The notes below the pieces were generated by a model. The model did not search any database and was not told where the DNA came from. It was given only the letters and a program-made list of their open reading frames with translations. Source: Forficula auricularia (Eukaryota; Arthropoda; Insecta; Dermaptera; Forficulidae). From it: DNA of 64,000 nt. Location: positions 5,419,171 through 5,483,170 of the forward strand of contig JALMQS010000816.1 in the NCBI GenBank assembly GCA_024734495.1, given 5' to 3'. Positions within the stretch are counted from its first letter, which is position 1. Every line of letters starts with the position of its first letter. A program made the translations under genes and the position numbers. This document shows, in pieces, positions 44,193 through 54,164 of the stretch.

Positions 44193-44287
44193 GGATCAGC
44201 CGGGGCTCGAACCCGGGATCTTTGCATGTGTACTGCAATGCTTTGTCATAAGAGTTTTAACTCCTATATCCACTAAGCTACTGATCC
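44193..44287 (-). tRNA. tRNA-like sequence with D-loop insertion, unit 1
   Basis: On the minus strand a nearly complete cloverleaf can be drawn: acceptor GGATCAG/CTGATCC (7 bp), D stem GCTT/AAGC, anticodon arm TTGCA-GTACACA-TGCAA, 5-nt variable loop, T arm CCGGG-TTCGAGC-CCCGG. The A box (TAGCTTAGTGG) and B box (GGTTCGAGCCC) match pol III consensus, and TTTT follows directly. The D loop is about 22 nt too long and contains a GGAGTTAAAACTC hairpin. The anticodon would read ACA with a C at position 37, unusual for a working tRNA. A SINE-type tRNA derivative is more likely than a tRNA gene. Confidence 0.6.
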
Positions 44288-44549
44288 CTGAACTCAAACT
44301 AATACCTTTTGTCTATATGAATTATGGAATTTCTTTTTAATCCTCTCCTCGTTCATTTTTAGCAGCCTAAGCCTTGATTCATTAATTAAACAATTAAATA
44401 TTCCAGCGCCTCCCAATCGATCGCAGACCTCAAAGATCGAAAATAATTTTCTCTTCACCCGGGGCGCAACCACAACGAGGCCGTGTAAAGACAATTAATA
44501 ACAAATTTAAATTTAGGGAACGAAGAAAGGTTTATTTTTATACAGACAA

Positions 44550-44642
44550 AGATCGCGGGCTCGAACCCGGGATCTTTGCATGTGTACTGCAATGCTTTGT
44601 CATAAGAGTTTTAACTCCTATTTCCACTAAGCTACTGATCCC
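44550..44642 (-). pseudogene. tRNA-like sequence, unit 2 (acceptor damaged)
   Basis: It is the same as unit 1 except that the 3' acceptor strand and part of the T stem are altered (GATCGCGGGCTCGAACCC on the plus strand instead of GGATCAGCCGGGGCTCG). The D-loop insertion is present. Confidence 0.55.
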
Positions 44643-44753
44643 TGAACTCAAACTAATACCTTTTGTCTATATGAATTATGGAATTTCTTTTTAATCCTCT
44701 CCTCGTTCATTTTTAGCAGCCTAAGCCTTGATTCATTAATTAAACAATCAAGC

Positions 44754-44784
44754 AAAGATCCCGGGTTCGAGCCCCGGCTGATCC
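44754..44784 (+). pseudogene. tRNA-like 3' half, inverted unit
   Basis: Only the variable loop, T arm (CCGGGTTCGAGCCCCGG) and CTGATCC with following TTTTGTC are present, on the plus strand. The inversion junction falls just before the variable loop. Confidence 0.65.
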
Positions 44785-44954
44785 TTTTGTCTCTAATAAA
44801 AATAAACTTTTCTTCGTTCCCTAAATTTAAATTTGTTATTAATTGTCTTTACACGGCCTCGTTGTGGTTGCGCCCCGGGTGAAGAGAAAATTATTTTCGA
44901 TCTTTGGGGTCTGCGATCGATTGGGAGGCGCTGGAATATTTAATTGTTTAATTA

Positions 44955-46341
44955 GTATTTTATTTCAGTACTTTTTTATTTTTTCTAAATATATTATATT
45001 ACTTAACCAATTTTGATAAAATTTAATATTCCAATTAAGTATCATGAGGACCACAAAAAAGTTATATAATATTTTTAGTAAAATTATATTTTAAAATACT
45101 GTAAATACCTTAGAGTAAGATAGTACTCTTTTAAAATTGTATAAAATTTATTCATTTCTTCGGTATAATATATAGCTCATGGTCAATGGTCGCCTGTCGG
45201 CGTCTTCAAGGCATTGGCGCCGTCGTGCACGCACCACCTTGATCATATGGACTTCGGGCCGTTCCTGATTTCGTTCTTGAATATTTTGCTTCAAATCCAA
45301 AAAGCGACTTTCTTTCAAGAGACGTGAATGAACCAATATCTATTTGTCAATCTAATTTTATTGCTGTGCTTTACAAGCTACACTCCCACGCAACAGTGAA
45401 TCAATCGACCGCCGTTAGTTTTATGTTTAGGGGCAACTTTTGTCAAATTTATTAACAAATCGACCTGTATAATAAATTTGCGATTCGTTCTTCGTTGAAA
45501 TACTGAGAACGATTTGCTCTGGTCACGCCTTAAGGTTTCGGGCGAAAATAATTCAGAAATGGTTTATAGGTTTATAATATTCAGTTCCATTTATGCTACG
45601 CCTTTGTAGAAAGTGCTACGTATTATATATAGCATTGTCTGTTTGAATGAAGAGAAGTCAATTATTTAAATTGGATATTGTTTCACGTTGGCAGCCAAAT
45701 AAAACTTAAATGAACTCTTAAACCAAGTTTATACAATTCTTGTATATTTCAATTTTCAAAGCTGAATTGATGCAAATGCAGCCTAAGGACAATTAAAAAT
45801 CACAAATTCCAAATAAATGTATTTATTAGGATGTCATTTTAATCCTCTTAAAAAATTCGAAAATTCAGAAAGATCTTCTCTCCTTCTTCAGGATTTAAAA
45901 GGTTCAACGAAGCAACTTCCGTGCAGTGGTATAAATAGAGCGTGTTGGAATACACGGGTGTAGAGTTCAGAAGGCCTTCAAGGGTACGGTGAGACTTATA
46001 ATACTACAAAAAAATACGAGGCATTGCGGATCTTCTGCCATCCAACAACACCTGACTCCGAATTTTGTTTACTCTGCTGCTCAGGTGTATTTTAATGGTT
46101 TTTTAATTACAATTAATTACAAAACTTTGTCCACAACAATGCCTTGAGGATGCCCAGTGTAGATGAAAACGCTGAAAAAAATAAGTTTAATTAAATTTCA
46201 TTTTGGGTGTAAATAAAAATCGACATTTTTACCTGAATTTAAAATTAAAAGTAATATTAATTTATTGCTTTTGACTTAAGCTAAAAATTACCGAGCACCG
46301 CTCTGTCCACCAGGTACTTATGAATTTTAATCGAGGAATAT
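44955..46341. other. Unassigned; possible hammerhead relic at 45845-45895
   Basis: On the minus strand near 45887, CCTGAAGAAGGAGAGAAG resembles H4 motifs but no GAAAC follows. A 62-codon minus frame at 45148-45336 and a GC-richer patch at 45900-46080 are unrecognised. Confidence 0.25.
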
Positions 46342-46767
46342 ATATATGTTTCAGTAAAGCTCATTTTTAGTAAGAACGGGTTCTTACTAGTTAAAACGCG
46401 TTTCACTGAATACTTTTGTGGCAACAAGAGTTTACTGATGTTGGTTGACTTTGGTTCAAAGGACTAGAATCTTCATTTTTGACCTTCCTACTCATTTTGA
46501 GTGTTTATTTTCAAAATTTTTTAATCGAAAATGTCAAAAATTAGAAGCAAAGTTGTAGAGGATATAATTTTTGATATTTTCGTTTAAAATTTTTCAAAAT
46601 ATACACCCAAAATGAAGCGGAGGTCCAAAAATGAAGATTCTAGACCTTTGAACCAAACTCAACAAACATCAGTAAACTCTAGTTGCCACAAAGGTATTCA
46701 GTGAAACGCGTTTAAACTAGTAAGAACCCTTTCTTACTAAAAAACGGGTTTTTACTGCAACATATAC
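46342..46767. mobile_element. Palindromic element, family P, copy 1
   Basis: The arms pair around 46554: ATATGTTTCAGTAAA against TTTACTGCAACATAT, GTAAGAACGGGTTCTTACTA, AAACGCGTTTCACTGAATAC, and GATTCTAGACCTTTGAACCA against its complement. The asymmetric centre (TAGAAGCAAAGTTGTAGAGG) is the reverse complement of the centre in the copy at 63350, so the two full palindromes lie in opposite orientation. There is no protein and no hammerhead. The inner words CAAAAATGAAGATTCTAGA are related to the family A tandem unit. Confidence 0.85.
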
Positions 46768-47216
46768 ATAGGGAAATTTCTTTCTTCCACTAATAAAGCG
46801 CTCATGGCAACCCATATAAGTATGATTTCGTAGAGTGAAAGGATTTGAAAAAGAGATGTCTTATATAGTATAAACAAACGACATAATTAATTAAAATTGA
46901 TTATTTTATCATTTTATCTGGGTGTCTTATTAAGTTGTCTTAGCTAAATTATTTATCGTTTTGATTATTAAATATTACACCGAGCAAGATAATTCGTTAT
47001 ACGTTAGCAATTTGATCTTTTTCGCCTCATGGCATCACTCCCGGAGGTCTAGCCTAGAATTTTACTTGACAAACTATTAATCATCCAATAAATGGCGATA
47101 GAAATGTTTGTTTTAATTTTCTGTAATAAGATCCCTTGTTTAATGTAGATTTAATATAGATTCGATAGAAACTTTTTCAAGTATTTTAGTATAACTAGAA
47201 TTAATCATCTGGGAAA
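46768..47216. other. AT-rich DNA without recognised features
   Basis: Nothing assignable was found. Confidence 0.35.
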
Positions 47217-47351
47217 ATGGTACTGCAGGTGAATCAGCAGGTTTTAATTTCCCAGTGGACAGTCTATGAATGGGTTGAACTGTTTGGAATTGAGGAGGCA
47301 CAACGTCTGCCTGTCTGCCTGATAGCCGGAGGATCTGTGCATCGTCAATAA
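47217..47351 (+). CDS. Unrecognised 44-codon open frame in a GC-richer patch
   Basis: MVLQVNQQVLISQWTVYEWV, then ELFGIEEAQRLPVCL and a GGSVHRQ end. The patch 47220-47540 is GC-richer than its surroundings and stays open in other frames further on (KTRTAQEEEATMAGAPGAED). It may be a remnant of a transposon or an exon. No domain is recognised. Confidence 0.2.
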   Translation: MVLQVNQQVLISQWTVYEWVELFGIEEAQRLPVCLIAGGSVHRQ

Positions 47352-47544
47352 GTACCCTGATGAAAACTCGGACAGCTCAAGAGGAAGAGGCTACGATGGC
47401 AGGTGCTCCAGGTGCTGAAGATGCGCGTGGGCGCCCTTTACTTTAAAACCAATCCAGCCGGCAATTAGACTCCGTCTTTGGTTCAGCTTTTGAAGCTTTA
47501 TGGTGCCGCTGCCCACCCCACAAGATCTACACGAAATAGGTAAT

Positions 47545-48132
47545 TAGCGAAAATAATTTGCCCCCTCTGGTTTTATGATCATAGTTATTATTAAAGAATT
47601 GCTTTTATTAGTACGATTTGATTGGCAGATAAAAACAACTCAATAAAACATGCAAATAAATAATTGAAGTTTCGCAGCTATATATGGTGAGGTACTAAAA
47701 CGAAGGAGAACGTCCGAGGTGGTCTGTCCTAATCCGTAAACATATGATCCTTATAGCTATTATATACAAAAAGAGATTTTCACAAATATATACCTACATA
47801 TATATAAAATTATTAAACATTTTAAAAATAGATTCTTTTTATTAGGTAAAGAAGAGAATAAAAATAAAGTACTAAACATTGCAATGAGTAATATGTAAAT
47901 TTTCAGGTTCTTTTTTGCAAATTTGTTATGGAAATAATAAATATATTTCCTAGCTTGGCTTATGGGTGTTATATGCTGGTTTTCATCGTTGTTAACCAAT
48001 TATATTATATTATAATTTTTTTTTTTAGTGGAACTGTCGTCTATAAAATGCTTTTTGACGCATAGTCGTTTTATGCTATTAGTATTAACTTAATTATTTT
48101 AATTTTCATTTTATTTTTACTTTACTTTAGAG
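47545..48132. other. AT-rich DNA without recognised features
   Basis: A 79-codon minus frame (47760-47999) looks like chance in AT-rich sequence. Nothing else was found. Confidence 0.35.
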
Positions 48133-48531
48133 CAATGTTTTTCAACGTGTGAGTCGCGACCCTCTGGAGGTCGGGAACCTTCTATAAGCCTCAGTAAAAA
48201 GAAAAAAAACAAAGTTTAAAAATATATTTTTATGAAAAAAATTTTATTTAAACGACATTGTAGGTTAATACAAATGAATATCATTCTACTATTGTCGTAT
48301 CGCTTTTCCATGAAGGCTTTTGGCGATGTAATCGATGTAAAAATATGTATGTTATAGGTACTTAATTGTGTATTTAGCCGACACTCAATTATAAAAATTA
48401 ATAAAAATGTTGTAGGGATTTAATATTTGTAACATAATAAAATACGGATTACAAACAGCGGGTGGTAGGGGGTCACGAAATTTGTTTTCATACTAAGGGG
48501 GTCGTGTCATTAAAAAGGTTGAAAAACACTG
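48133..48531. mobile_element. hAT-type MITE
   Basis: CAATGTTTTTCAACGTGTGA followed by GTCGCGACCC at left and GGTTGAAAAACACTG at right are hAT-like inverted ends. The flanks CTTTAGAG and ACATAGAG agree at 6 of 8 positions, a possible decayed 8-bp target duplication. The 400-bp interior is non-coding. Confidence 0.7.
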
Positions 48532-48800
48532 ACATAGAGGCTATGGTCAAGTTTTGTAATCGTACATGAAAAAAGAGTTGTTTTTGTTTTGCTTAGTTTT
48601 TTCGAAATATCTCAAAAATGGCTGAAACTATTTTAATTAAAAAAATTGAGCAAAACCATGGCGTTTTGGTCTACAAGAAAGCCGTAATTAAAAAAAAAAT
48701 ATTTATATTTTAATGCAATTTGATGTTGATGAAGGCAGTCCACGGTGGTTGTAAAAAATAAGACTATAATGGTTTTATTATTTTACATTTATTTGTTAAA

Positions 48801-48840
48801 CTGAGCGTTTTCGGAGATTTATTCTCTCCTTCTTCAGGGT
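48801..48840 (-). ncRNA. Decayed hammerhead-like motif H4, left arm
   Basis: On the minus strand: ACC, CTGAAGA, A, GGAG...CTCC, then GAAAACGCTC instead of GAAACGTC. The extra A and CTC in place of GTC remove the cleavage triplet. Confidence 0.45.
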
Positions 48841-49380
48841 CTATATAATTAAGGGGAAGACGAACATCATAAAATAAAATGAATAATATGTAAATAAATT
48901 AATGACGTTTCGAACTATGTTTTTAAAAGATAAAAAAAGAAAAATTTAAGTAAAGGAAAAAAAAGAACTTTGTATATAATTTTGTAAAATTTTGGGACTG
49001 ATGATGACCATATTTGTAAATGTGTAAATAATTGTAATATAAAAAAAAAAACCAACAACTATATATGCGCAACGATATTCTGCGCATCCAGTGATTGGTG
49101 GGGACATGATTATACATTCATTCATTTATATATATCTCATTAACACATTAATCATCAATTGCTTTTTTCTATTCGAGATGAAAAATTTTTATAATGTTTT
49201 CTTGGCATTGTCAAAGGAGACAGGAAGTAATTATGATTTGAACTACTTTCATTGACTTTTCGTTGTAAGTAGATTTATGATTCTTATTTTATTTTGTGTA
49301 TATTATTTTGTTTTTTATATATTATGAATGACATGTGAAAATCCCAATACTAATTGATGTTCGTCTTCCCCTCAATTATA

Positions 49381-49425
49381 TAGACCCTGAAGAAGGAGAG
49401 AATAAATCTCCGAAACGTCGGTTTA
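49381..49425 (+). ncRNA. Hammerhead-ribozyme-like motif H4, right arm
   Basis: The helix I strands TAGACC (49381-49386) and GGTTTA (49420-49425) pair over 6 bp with one G-U. Between them are CTGAAGA, an extra A, helix II GGAG-AGAATAAAT-CTCC and GAAACGTC (GTC 49417-49419). As in H3, helix III can form only through the self-complementary ACGT of two molecules. Confidence 0.66.
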
Positions 49426-50460
49426 ACGAATAAATGTAAAATAATAAAACCATTATAGTCTTATTTTTTACAACCACCGTGGACTGCCTTCATCAACATC
49501 CAATTGCATATTTATACCAGTCCGTCTCCTAAAGAAAAACGCTATCAATATATTTTAATATATTAATTATCTTTCTAAAATGTCTGTAACCACACGTTAG
49601 TATGTTACCAAATAATATTGTGTATGCTATAGCCCAAAAACTAGTATGAATATCAAGACGAAATTTCACGTGTAGTTTTCATGAATTGAGGTTAAGACCT
49701 AAATAGGTTTTGGTTGAAATTGAATCAAAAATTAAGAGATAAGGGGAGGGGGGGGATTCAAGATGTTAAAATGTTCAAACTAATAAAATCCAAGAAAACG
49801 AAATGAGCCGTTTATTTTGAAAGTGGCCTAAGTCCATTTTTTGTTATTTCGAGATATTTATATTTTTATAAATACATAAATTTATATATATTTTGATATA
49901 TGTATTTATTTTGACAATTTCATAAGGTTATTCTACTCCATTGGCTGTGTTATTATAAACATTGAAAAAAGACATCTATGTCTAAGTAAAACTAACATTT
50001 ATACATTAGTTTCAAAATTGGACTTATGCCACTTTCAAAATAAACGGATAAAATATACTAAAAAATGAACCTATAATAAAAAAGAGAGTTATTATTTTTT
50101 CAGTGGCCAAAATTGGAGAAGGAGTTAAAAAATGAACTATCAATATAAGATCTATAGACTCTTTAATCGATTTGTGCCAAAATCGCATATTTACCCTATA
50201 CGACCTTATGAAAATGACTCACTATGTGAAATTGATAGTGACCAAAAAAGAGAAAGTGGCGGGGGAGGGGGGGGGGGGTTCAAAAATAATTTAAAATAAT
50301 AAAATTTTCAAACAAATATCAAAGAAAGATGTTATTTCTAATAGAATAGTATCATAAATAAAAGGAGATATCATTAATTCCTAATGGGCTCGAAATTAAG
50401 AGGGGCGTGTTCTTTCGTAAATAATTATAAATTTATTTATAAAATATTAAATGTAAGAGC

Positions 50461-51185
50461 GGGGGAATTATTATATTTTTGAATTATTTTTATAAAATAT
50501 AATTCTCTCAAAAATTAATTTTTTGAACTTATGGTCAATTCACATTTTTGTTTTACAAAAAACTATCTAATCACCCCTTAAAATCTTAAACACTCAATTA
50601 GAATATCCTGTATTTAATACAAAATTTGAGGTTCACTGAGTTGAAGTAATTGGAATGGACCATTTCGTTCTTGAGATTAAACATGTATAAAAATATAGTA
50701 GTACCTAATAACCCCTAAAATGACAAAAAAAATATGAATTTCAAAACGCTTAAAGCGTGGATAAGTATTCTATTAATTAAGATTTTTTTTTTAATATTTT
50801 TTTGGTCCAATACTATGTACCTAATAATAATTAGATAAAACATTGATATCTAAAAGTTCATGTTAAATTTATTTTCATTTATGGTATCTTTTATTGATAA
50901 ATTCCTTTTTTTAATAAAAATATAATTTTATATTTTCTGTTTTAGAGAATCAAACCCACCTAGAGAAATGCATTCAAAGATAATAGAAATTAAAAACGGC
51001 ATTTTATTCATTTGAGTGGCGGAAATCGACCAGTGCAGACACGGGACAGCCATTCTTCCAAAGTAAGAGCAAATCGACTAAACTCTAATTAATTTTTAAT
51101 TAATACATTAATTAGTATAAGTCATATTAATGTTACGATATCATATTTTACTCAAAACAGCCAACTCTCAGAATGAAAACTTTAT
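50461..51185 (+). repeat. Second copy of the 37.4-38.1 kb block
   Basis: It is collinear with 37396-38095 at high similarity, with small indels. It includes the pyrimidine tract, the acceptor and the exon-like segment. It follows a family A arm, as the first copy does. Confidence 0.8.
50946..51062 (+). pseudogene. Broken copy of the exon-like segment
   Basis: The acceptor TTTTCTGTTTTAG is kept and the donor is CCAAA|GTAAGA-like. An extra A (CATTCAAAGATAAT for CATTCAAGATAAT) shifts the frame and gives stops. In the restored phase there is still a TAA where the first copy has TCA. It cannot encode the 38-residue segment. Confidence 0.6.
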
Positions 51186-51284
51186 CTTTTATGGAAAAGG
51201 GTTAAATAAAAAATAAAAGGCAAATCTTTTGGTTAATATATCAAAGAACTACTTAATTATTGTTCTTAATTTCAATGTTTCTCC

Positions 51285-51773
51285 ATTCACAATGAATCAG
51301 CCTGTCTTATAAGAAATTCTTAAATTTCTCTTGAATTCTATTGCTATTTAGTAGCACTCTTAATTATTTCCGATCTTATATATTGAGAGTTTATAGAAAT
51401 AAATTAGTCCAGAAATTCTTGAATCATCTTTATTAATTTATTTTTTAATACTTCTTCAGCGAGAACAATTTTTATTCGAAACTGGAAGAAATATCTACCA
51501 GGCAGGGACTTCAAACCTTCTATACGCACCCTTTCAGGAAAAAATCGTTTATTTTAATTGCCCCTTGAAATTATGCAACAATTTTATTTCATTTCGACTA
51601 CCAATATAATTTTTTTTATAGAAACATTTGAAATAACGGTTAATATGTAATTTGAAAAATTTAAAGATCCTGCTGAAATTTTGAAGTCGATATTATATAT
51701 TTATGAAAATACTCTAAATGTTGAATATTTTAGGGATCCACAGTATCCATGGACGTCCTGTAGAACGCCACTG
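51285..51773 (+). mobile_element. hAT-like element, body and right end
   Basis: It matches 31430-31960 (CACAATGAATCAGCCTGTC, GATCTTATATATTGAGAGTT, CTTCAAACCTTCTAT, GCCCCTTGAAA) and ends GAACGCCACTG at 51773, complementary in style to the CAGTGGCGG start at 31162. The left end is missing. Confidence 0.6.
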
Positions 51774-52749
51774 ATATATATTTATTAATTTAAAAATATT
51801 GGAATAAAGATTATAAAAGTAATTTTATATTAGATTATCGTTACTCCTGAGTACGTTCCATATGTAGATGTAGAGTATCCCCTCAATAATCATTTCCTTG
51901 GATAAAGTGTTCACAGTGGTGGAATCCCTTATTCCTCATATCCCCTGTCCCCTTGCCTTCCACCTGCAGGGTGTTCATGTTTCCAAGTCATACCTATAAA
52001 TCTACCAATAAAGAAAGGTGGAAGATAATGTTACAAATAAGATATATAAGATTTTGTGAAGTTTTCAAAATCAACATCAATTTTTATATGTTCTTATTTC
52101 TTAAAGGCAGATACACAATGGTGTACCCATACTATTTTAAACAAGAACATTTTAATTTTTTTTTATATAACCATTTTCATTTATATATTCATATACCATT
52201 ATTATCTTTCTTTTTCGTCATGGTGTGGATTTTTAAGGTGATTTTCCCACAAAATCGGAAGATATTTCTAAAACAAAGACATTAACATAAATAATGAGAG
52301 AAATGACTCACTTGATGCTTATATAGTATTGTAATAAAATTATATTATAAATCGTTCTTATATACTAATTATAATATTTAGTTTGAAAATCAAATTTTGA
52401 TTAATTGATCATTTTTGAAACTTGTTTAATTTCTTAATGATCATAGCCATAGTGTTTTTTTTATTTTGTTTTTTATTGAGAGTATACTTTTTCAGAGAAG
52501 ATTCTGTCCCCCTTTTCTTTTTTCCTACCTAATTTATATCCAAAATATTCTAAAAAAATGTAAGAACAATTCACATTGAGTGGTTTCAAAGATATTTCAG
52601 CTATCTAAGCCCTCTAAAAATTAAACTATTTTAAGCCTGTCTCTTAATTATTTTACAAGCTTAAATGTTGTAGCAGGCGAACAAACAGAAAAATGGAACA
52701 TCAAATTTTAAGATTATACCGTTTTATGGATTAAAAATCAAATAATTTA
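51774..52749. other. AT-rich DNA without recognised features
   Basis: A 110-codon plus frame (51953-52285), rich in F, Y, I and K, is probably a chance frame in AT-rich DNA. Nothing else was found. Confidence 0.3.
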
Positions 52750-53290
52750 TTGAGGGAGTCCCATTTAGCAGATGGTGTCAAAATAAAATTAATAAGACTA
52801 AGATTTTGGTCTATAATACAAAAAAAATATCGAAGAAGACAAGTTCGTAGAAAGAATAAGCCAAGAAAACAGTGAAGAGCTAAGGGATTTTGATATCCTG
52901 GAAGTAAAATATCGTGGGTCGGAAGAAGCCAAAAATAAATTTGAGAATTGTGCAACCATAATCGGGGTTTAATTTGAATTAAAAAATATTAATTAATTAT
53001 TCTAGAAAATATGAATGTTGTGGAAGACGAACTAAGTATGGAAAATCACGCTGCAATAATGTGAATTTTGGACGATTAGAGAGATAGAAAGAAGTAAACT
53101 GAAGGTCTTTGAAATTACTGGTGCTACAGAAGAATGTTGAATAGCTAGATAAATGAGCAAGTTCTTGAGAGTATTAGAGAAATAAGAATTTTGTAGAAGA
53201 ATCTGAAGAAGAGAAGAGCTGATAGGGCACATGTTGAGAGGATTCCTGAGAGATATCTTTTGAAGGGTGAAGTAGGAAGGGCCGGATTTA
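52750..53290 (+). pseudogene. RTE-like LINE remnant
   Basis: Scattered over three frames, the plus strand shows NKTKILVYNTKKI and WKYNIVGRKKPKINLRIVQ-like codons (region after RT). Then come RERSKLKVFEITGATEEC, FLRVLEK, REELIGHMLRGFLREIF and EGK-like codons, matching the RTE pattern LEAFEMW.YRR...N..VL......L...I..RK..WIGH.LRG. Stops and frameshifts are many. A different region of the same kind of protein is at 7779 and 14060. Confidence 0.6.
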
Positions 53291-53421
53291 AGAACAGGGT
53301 ACACAGGCTGCAGCCTATAGGCCCTCACCCCAAAGGGTCTAGTATTTTTTTATAGTATTTTTATTTAACAAGGTTTCAATAAAGGGACATGCACTTTTAT
53401 TTTTAAGTTTTTAATTTGATA

Positions 53422-53694
53422 AGGGTCCGTCCATAAATTACGTCACACAGTAAAGGGGAGGGAACATCTCAGATGAGTGACAAAATGGGACAGAGGGGTC
53501 CGGGAAACTTAAAAATTGTGATATCACAAAAGTCAAATTAAAATTTTTAAAATTTTTTCAGATATAAATTTAAAAGTGATAGTGTGACGTCAAAATATTA
53601 TGAGGGATCAATGAAAATATAACAGAATGTGACACTGGGAGTGGGGGAACTAAAAATATTGAAATTCATTTGACGAAATTTATGGTCGGTCCCT
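53422..53694. mobile_element. Non-autonomous TIR element (family T)
   Basis: AGGGTCCGTCCATAAATTAC GTC at left pairs with GACGAAATTTATGGTCGGTC CCT at right. G-rich internal stretches (GGGGAGGGAAC) and no frame. A related end is at 62058-62082. Confidence 0.7.
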
Positions 53695-53799
53695 AATTGC
53701 TGACAATGCGGTTTTTGTAGATTAATTTAAAAAAAATATTTTCACCGGTAGGGGCCGCGCCACAGGCCAGCCTAGAGGCCCATAGATCCATTTCCTAAT

Positions 53800-53946
53800 C
53801 TAGAAATGGGGGAAAAAAGGAGAGATGAAGACTAAGATTATAATATTTTTCTTAGATAATGAAAGATATGAAATATAAGACTTTAAGCTAAGCAGAATAG
53901 ATCGATTGGTTGCGTCAAACCAGTCTTCGGACGGAATAGTCTATGA
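53800..53946 (+). repeat. Possible LINE 3' fragment
   Basis: GATTGGTTGCGTCAAACCAG TC resembles GGTGGTTGCGTCAAACTACT C at 8178, near the 3' end of the RTE-like remnant. The similarity is short, so this is tentative. Confidence 0.35.
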
Positions 53947-54164
53947 CAGGGGTCCCCAACTTTTTAGAGATAGGATCACATGTGAAGACCAGGAGCGGGT
54001 CGGATATAACATATTAAACGGAAATTATATTAATAATACCCTATTATATAGCATCAATATTAATAGAGTGAATATTTGTTAATTAATTCTGTAGAAGCTG
54101 CGGGTCGAATGGAAAAGTTTCAAGGGCCGGATTTGGCCCGCGGACCGTAGTTTGGGGACCCCTG
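53947..54164. mobile_element. hAT-type MITE, 218 bp
   Basis: CAGGGGTCCCCAACTTTTTA at left and GTTTGGGGACCCCTG, preceded by GGCCCGCGGACC, at right are hAT-style inverted ends. The flanking 8 bp (GTCTATGA, GATTGGGA) do not match well. Confidence 0.8.

Larger units (their letters stand above)
44141..44954. repeat. Array of tRNA-like units: two direct, one inverted
   Basis: Unit 1 starts AAATTTAAATTTAGGGAACG at about 44143 and unit 2 at about 44503, a period of 360 bp. Unit 2 stops near 44752, where an inverted piece begins in the tRNA-like region and runs to 44954; it is the reverse complement of roughly 44391-44576. Unit parts: AT-rich leader, tRNA-like sequence (minus strand), CTTTTTAATCCTCTCCTCG, and GCGCCTCCCAATCGATCGCA. 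The array resembles a SINE or retrozyme-like tandem unit; which one is unresolved. Confidence 0.8.
48713..49506. mobile_element. Foldback element with two hammerhead-like motifs (family H4)
   Basis: The arms of about 155 bp pair: GATGTTGATGAAGGCAGTCC against GGACTGCCTTCATCAACATC, ACGGTGGTTGTAAAAAATAA against its complement, and GGGGAAGACGAACATCA against TGATGTTCGTCTTCCCC. A 485-bp AT-rich spacer separates them. It interrupts family A. The arms carry outward hammerhead-like motifs. The core word AGGAGAGAATAAATCTCC links it to H3 by motif but not by arm sequence. Confidence 0.85.
48541..50460 (+). repeat. Family A arm, interrupted by a foldback element
   Basis: It follows the family A arm: CTATGGTCAAGTTTTGTAAT, AAATATCTCAAAAATGGC, CATGGCGTTTTGGTCTACA, then the nested element (48713-49506), then ACCACACGTTAGTATGTTACC, CGAAATTTCACGTGTAGTTT, and AATTAAGAGATAAGGGGAGG. 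An unrelated stretch of about 500 bp (49790-50290) with TTATTTTGAAAGTGGC inverted at 50030 is also inside. Confidence 0.7.

Noticed and set aside
44193..44287. Functional tRNA-Cys gene
   Set aside because: The D loop is about 22 nt too long, the anticodon would be ACA with a pyrimidine at position 37, and the unit is part of a repeat array.
51953..52285. 110-codon open frame as a membrane protein gene
   Set aside because: It is extremely rich in F, Y, I and K, as expected from AT-rich sequence, and nothing around it supports a gene.
53180..53215. CTGAAGAAGAGAAGAGCTG as a hammerhead core
   Set aside because: No GAAA follows at the right distance, and it lies within an RTE-like coding remnant.
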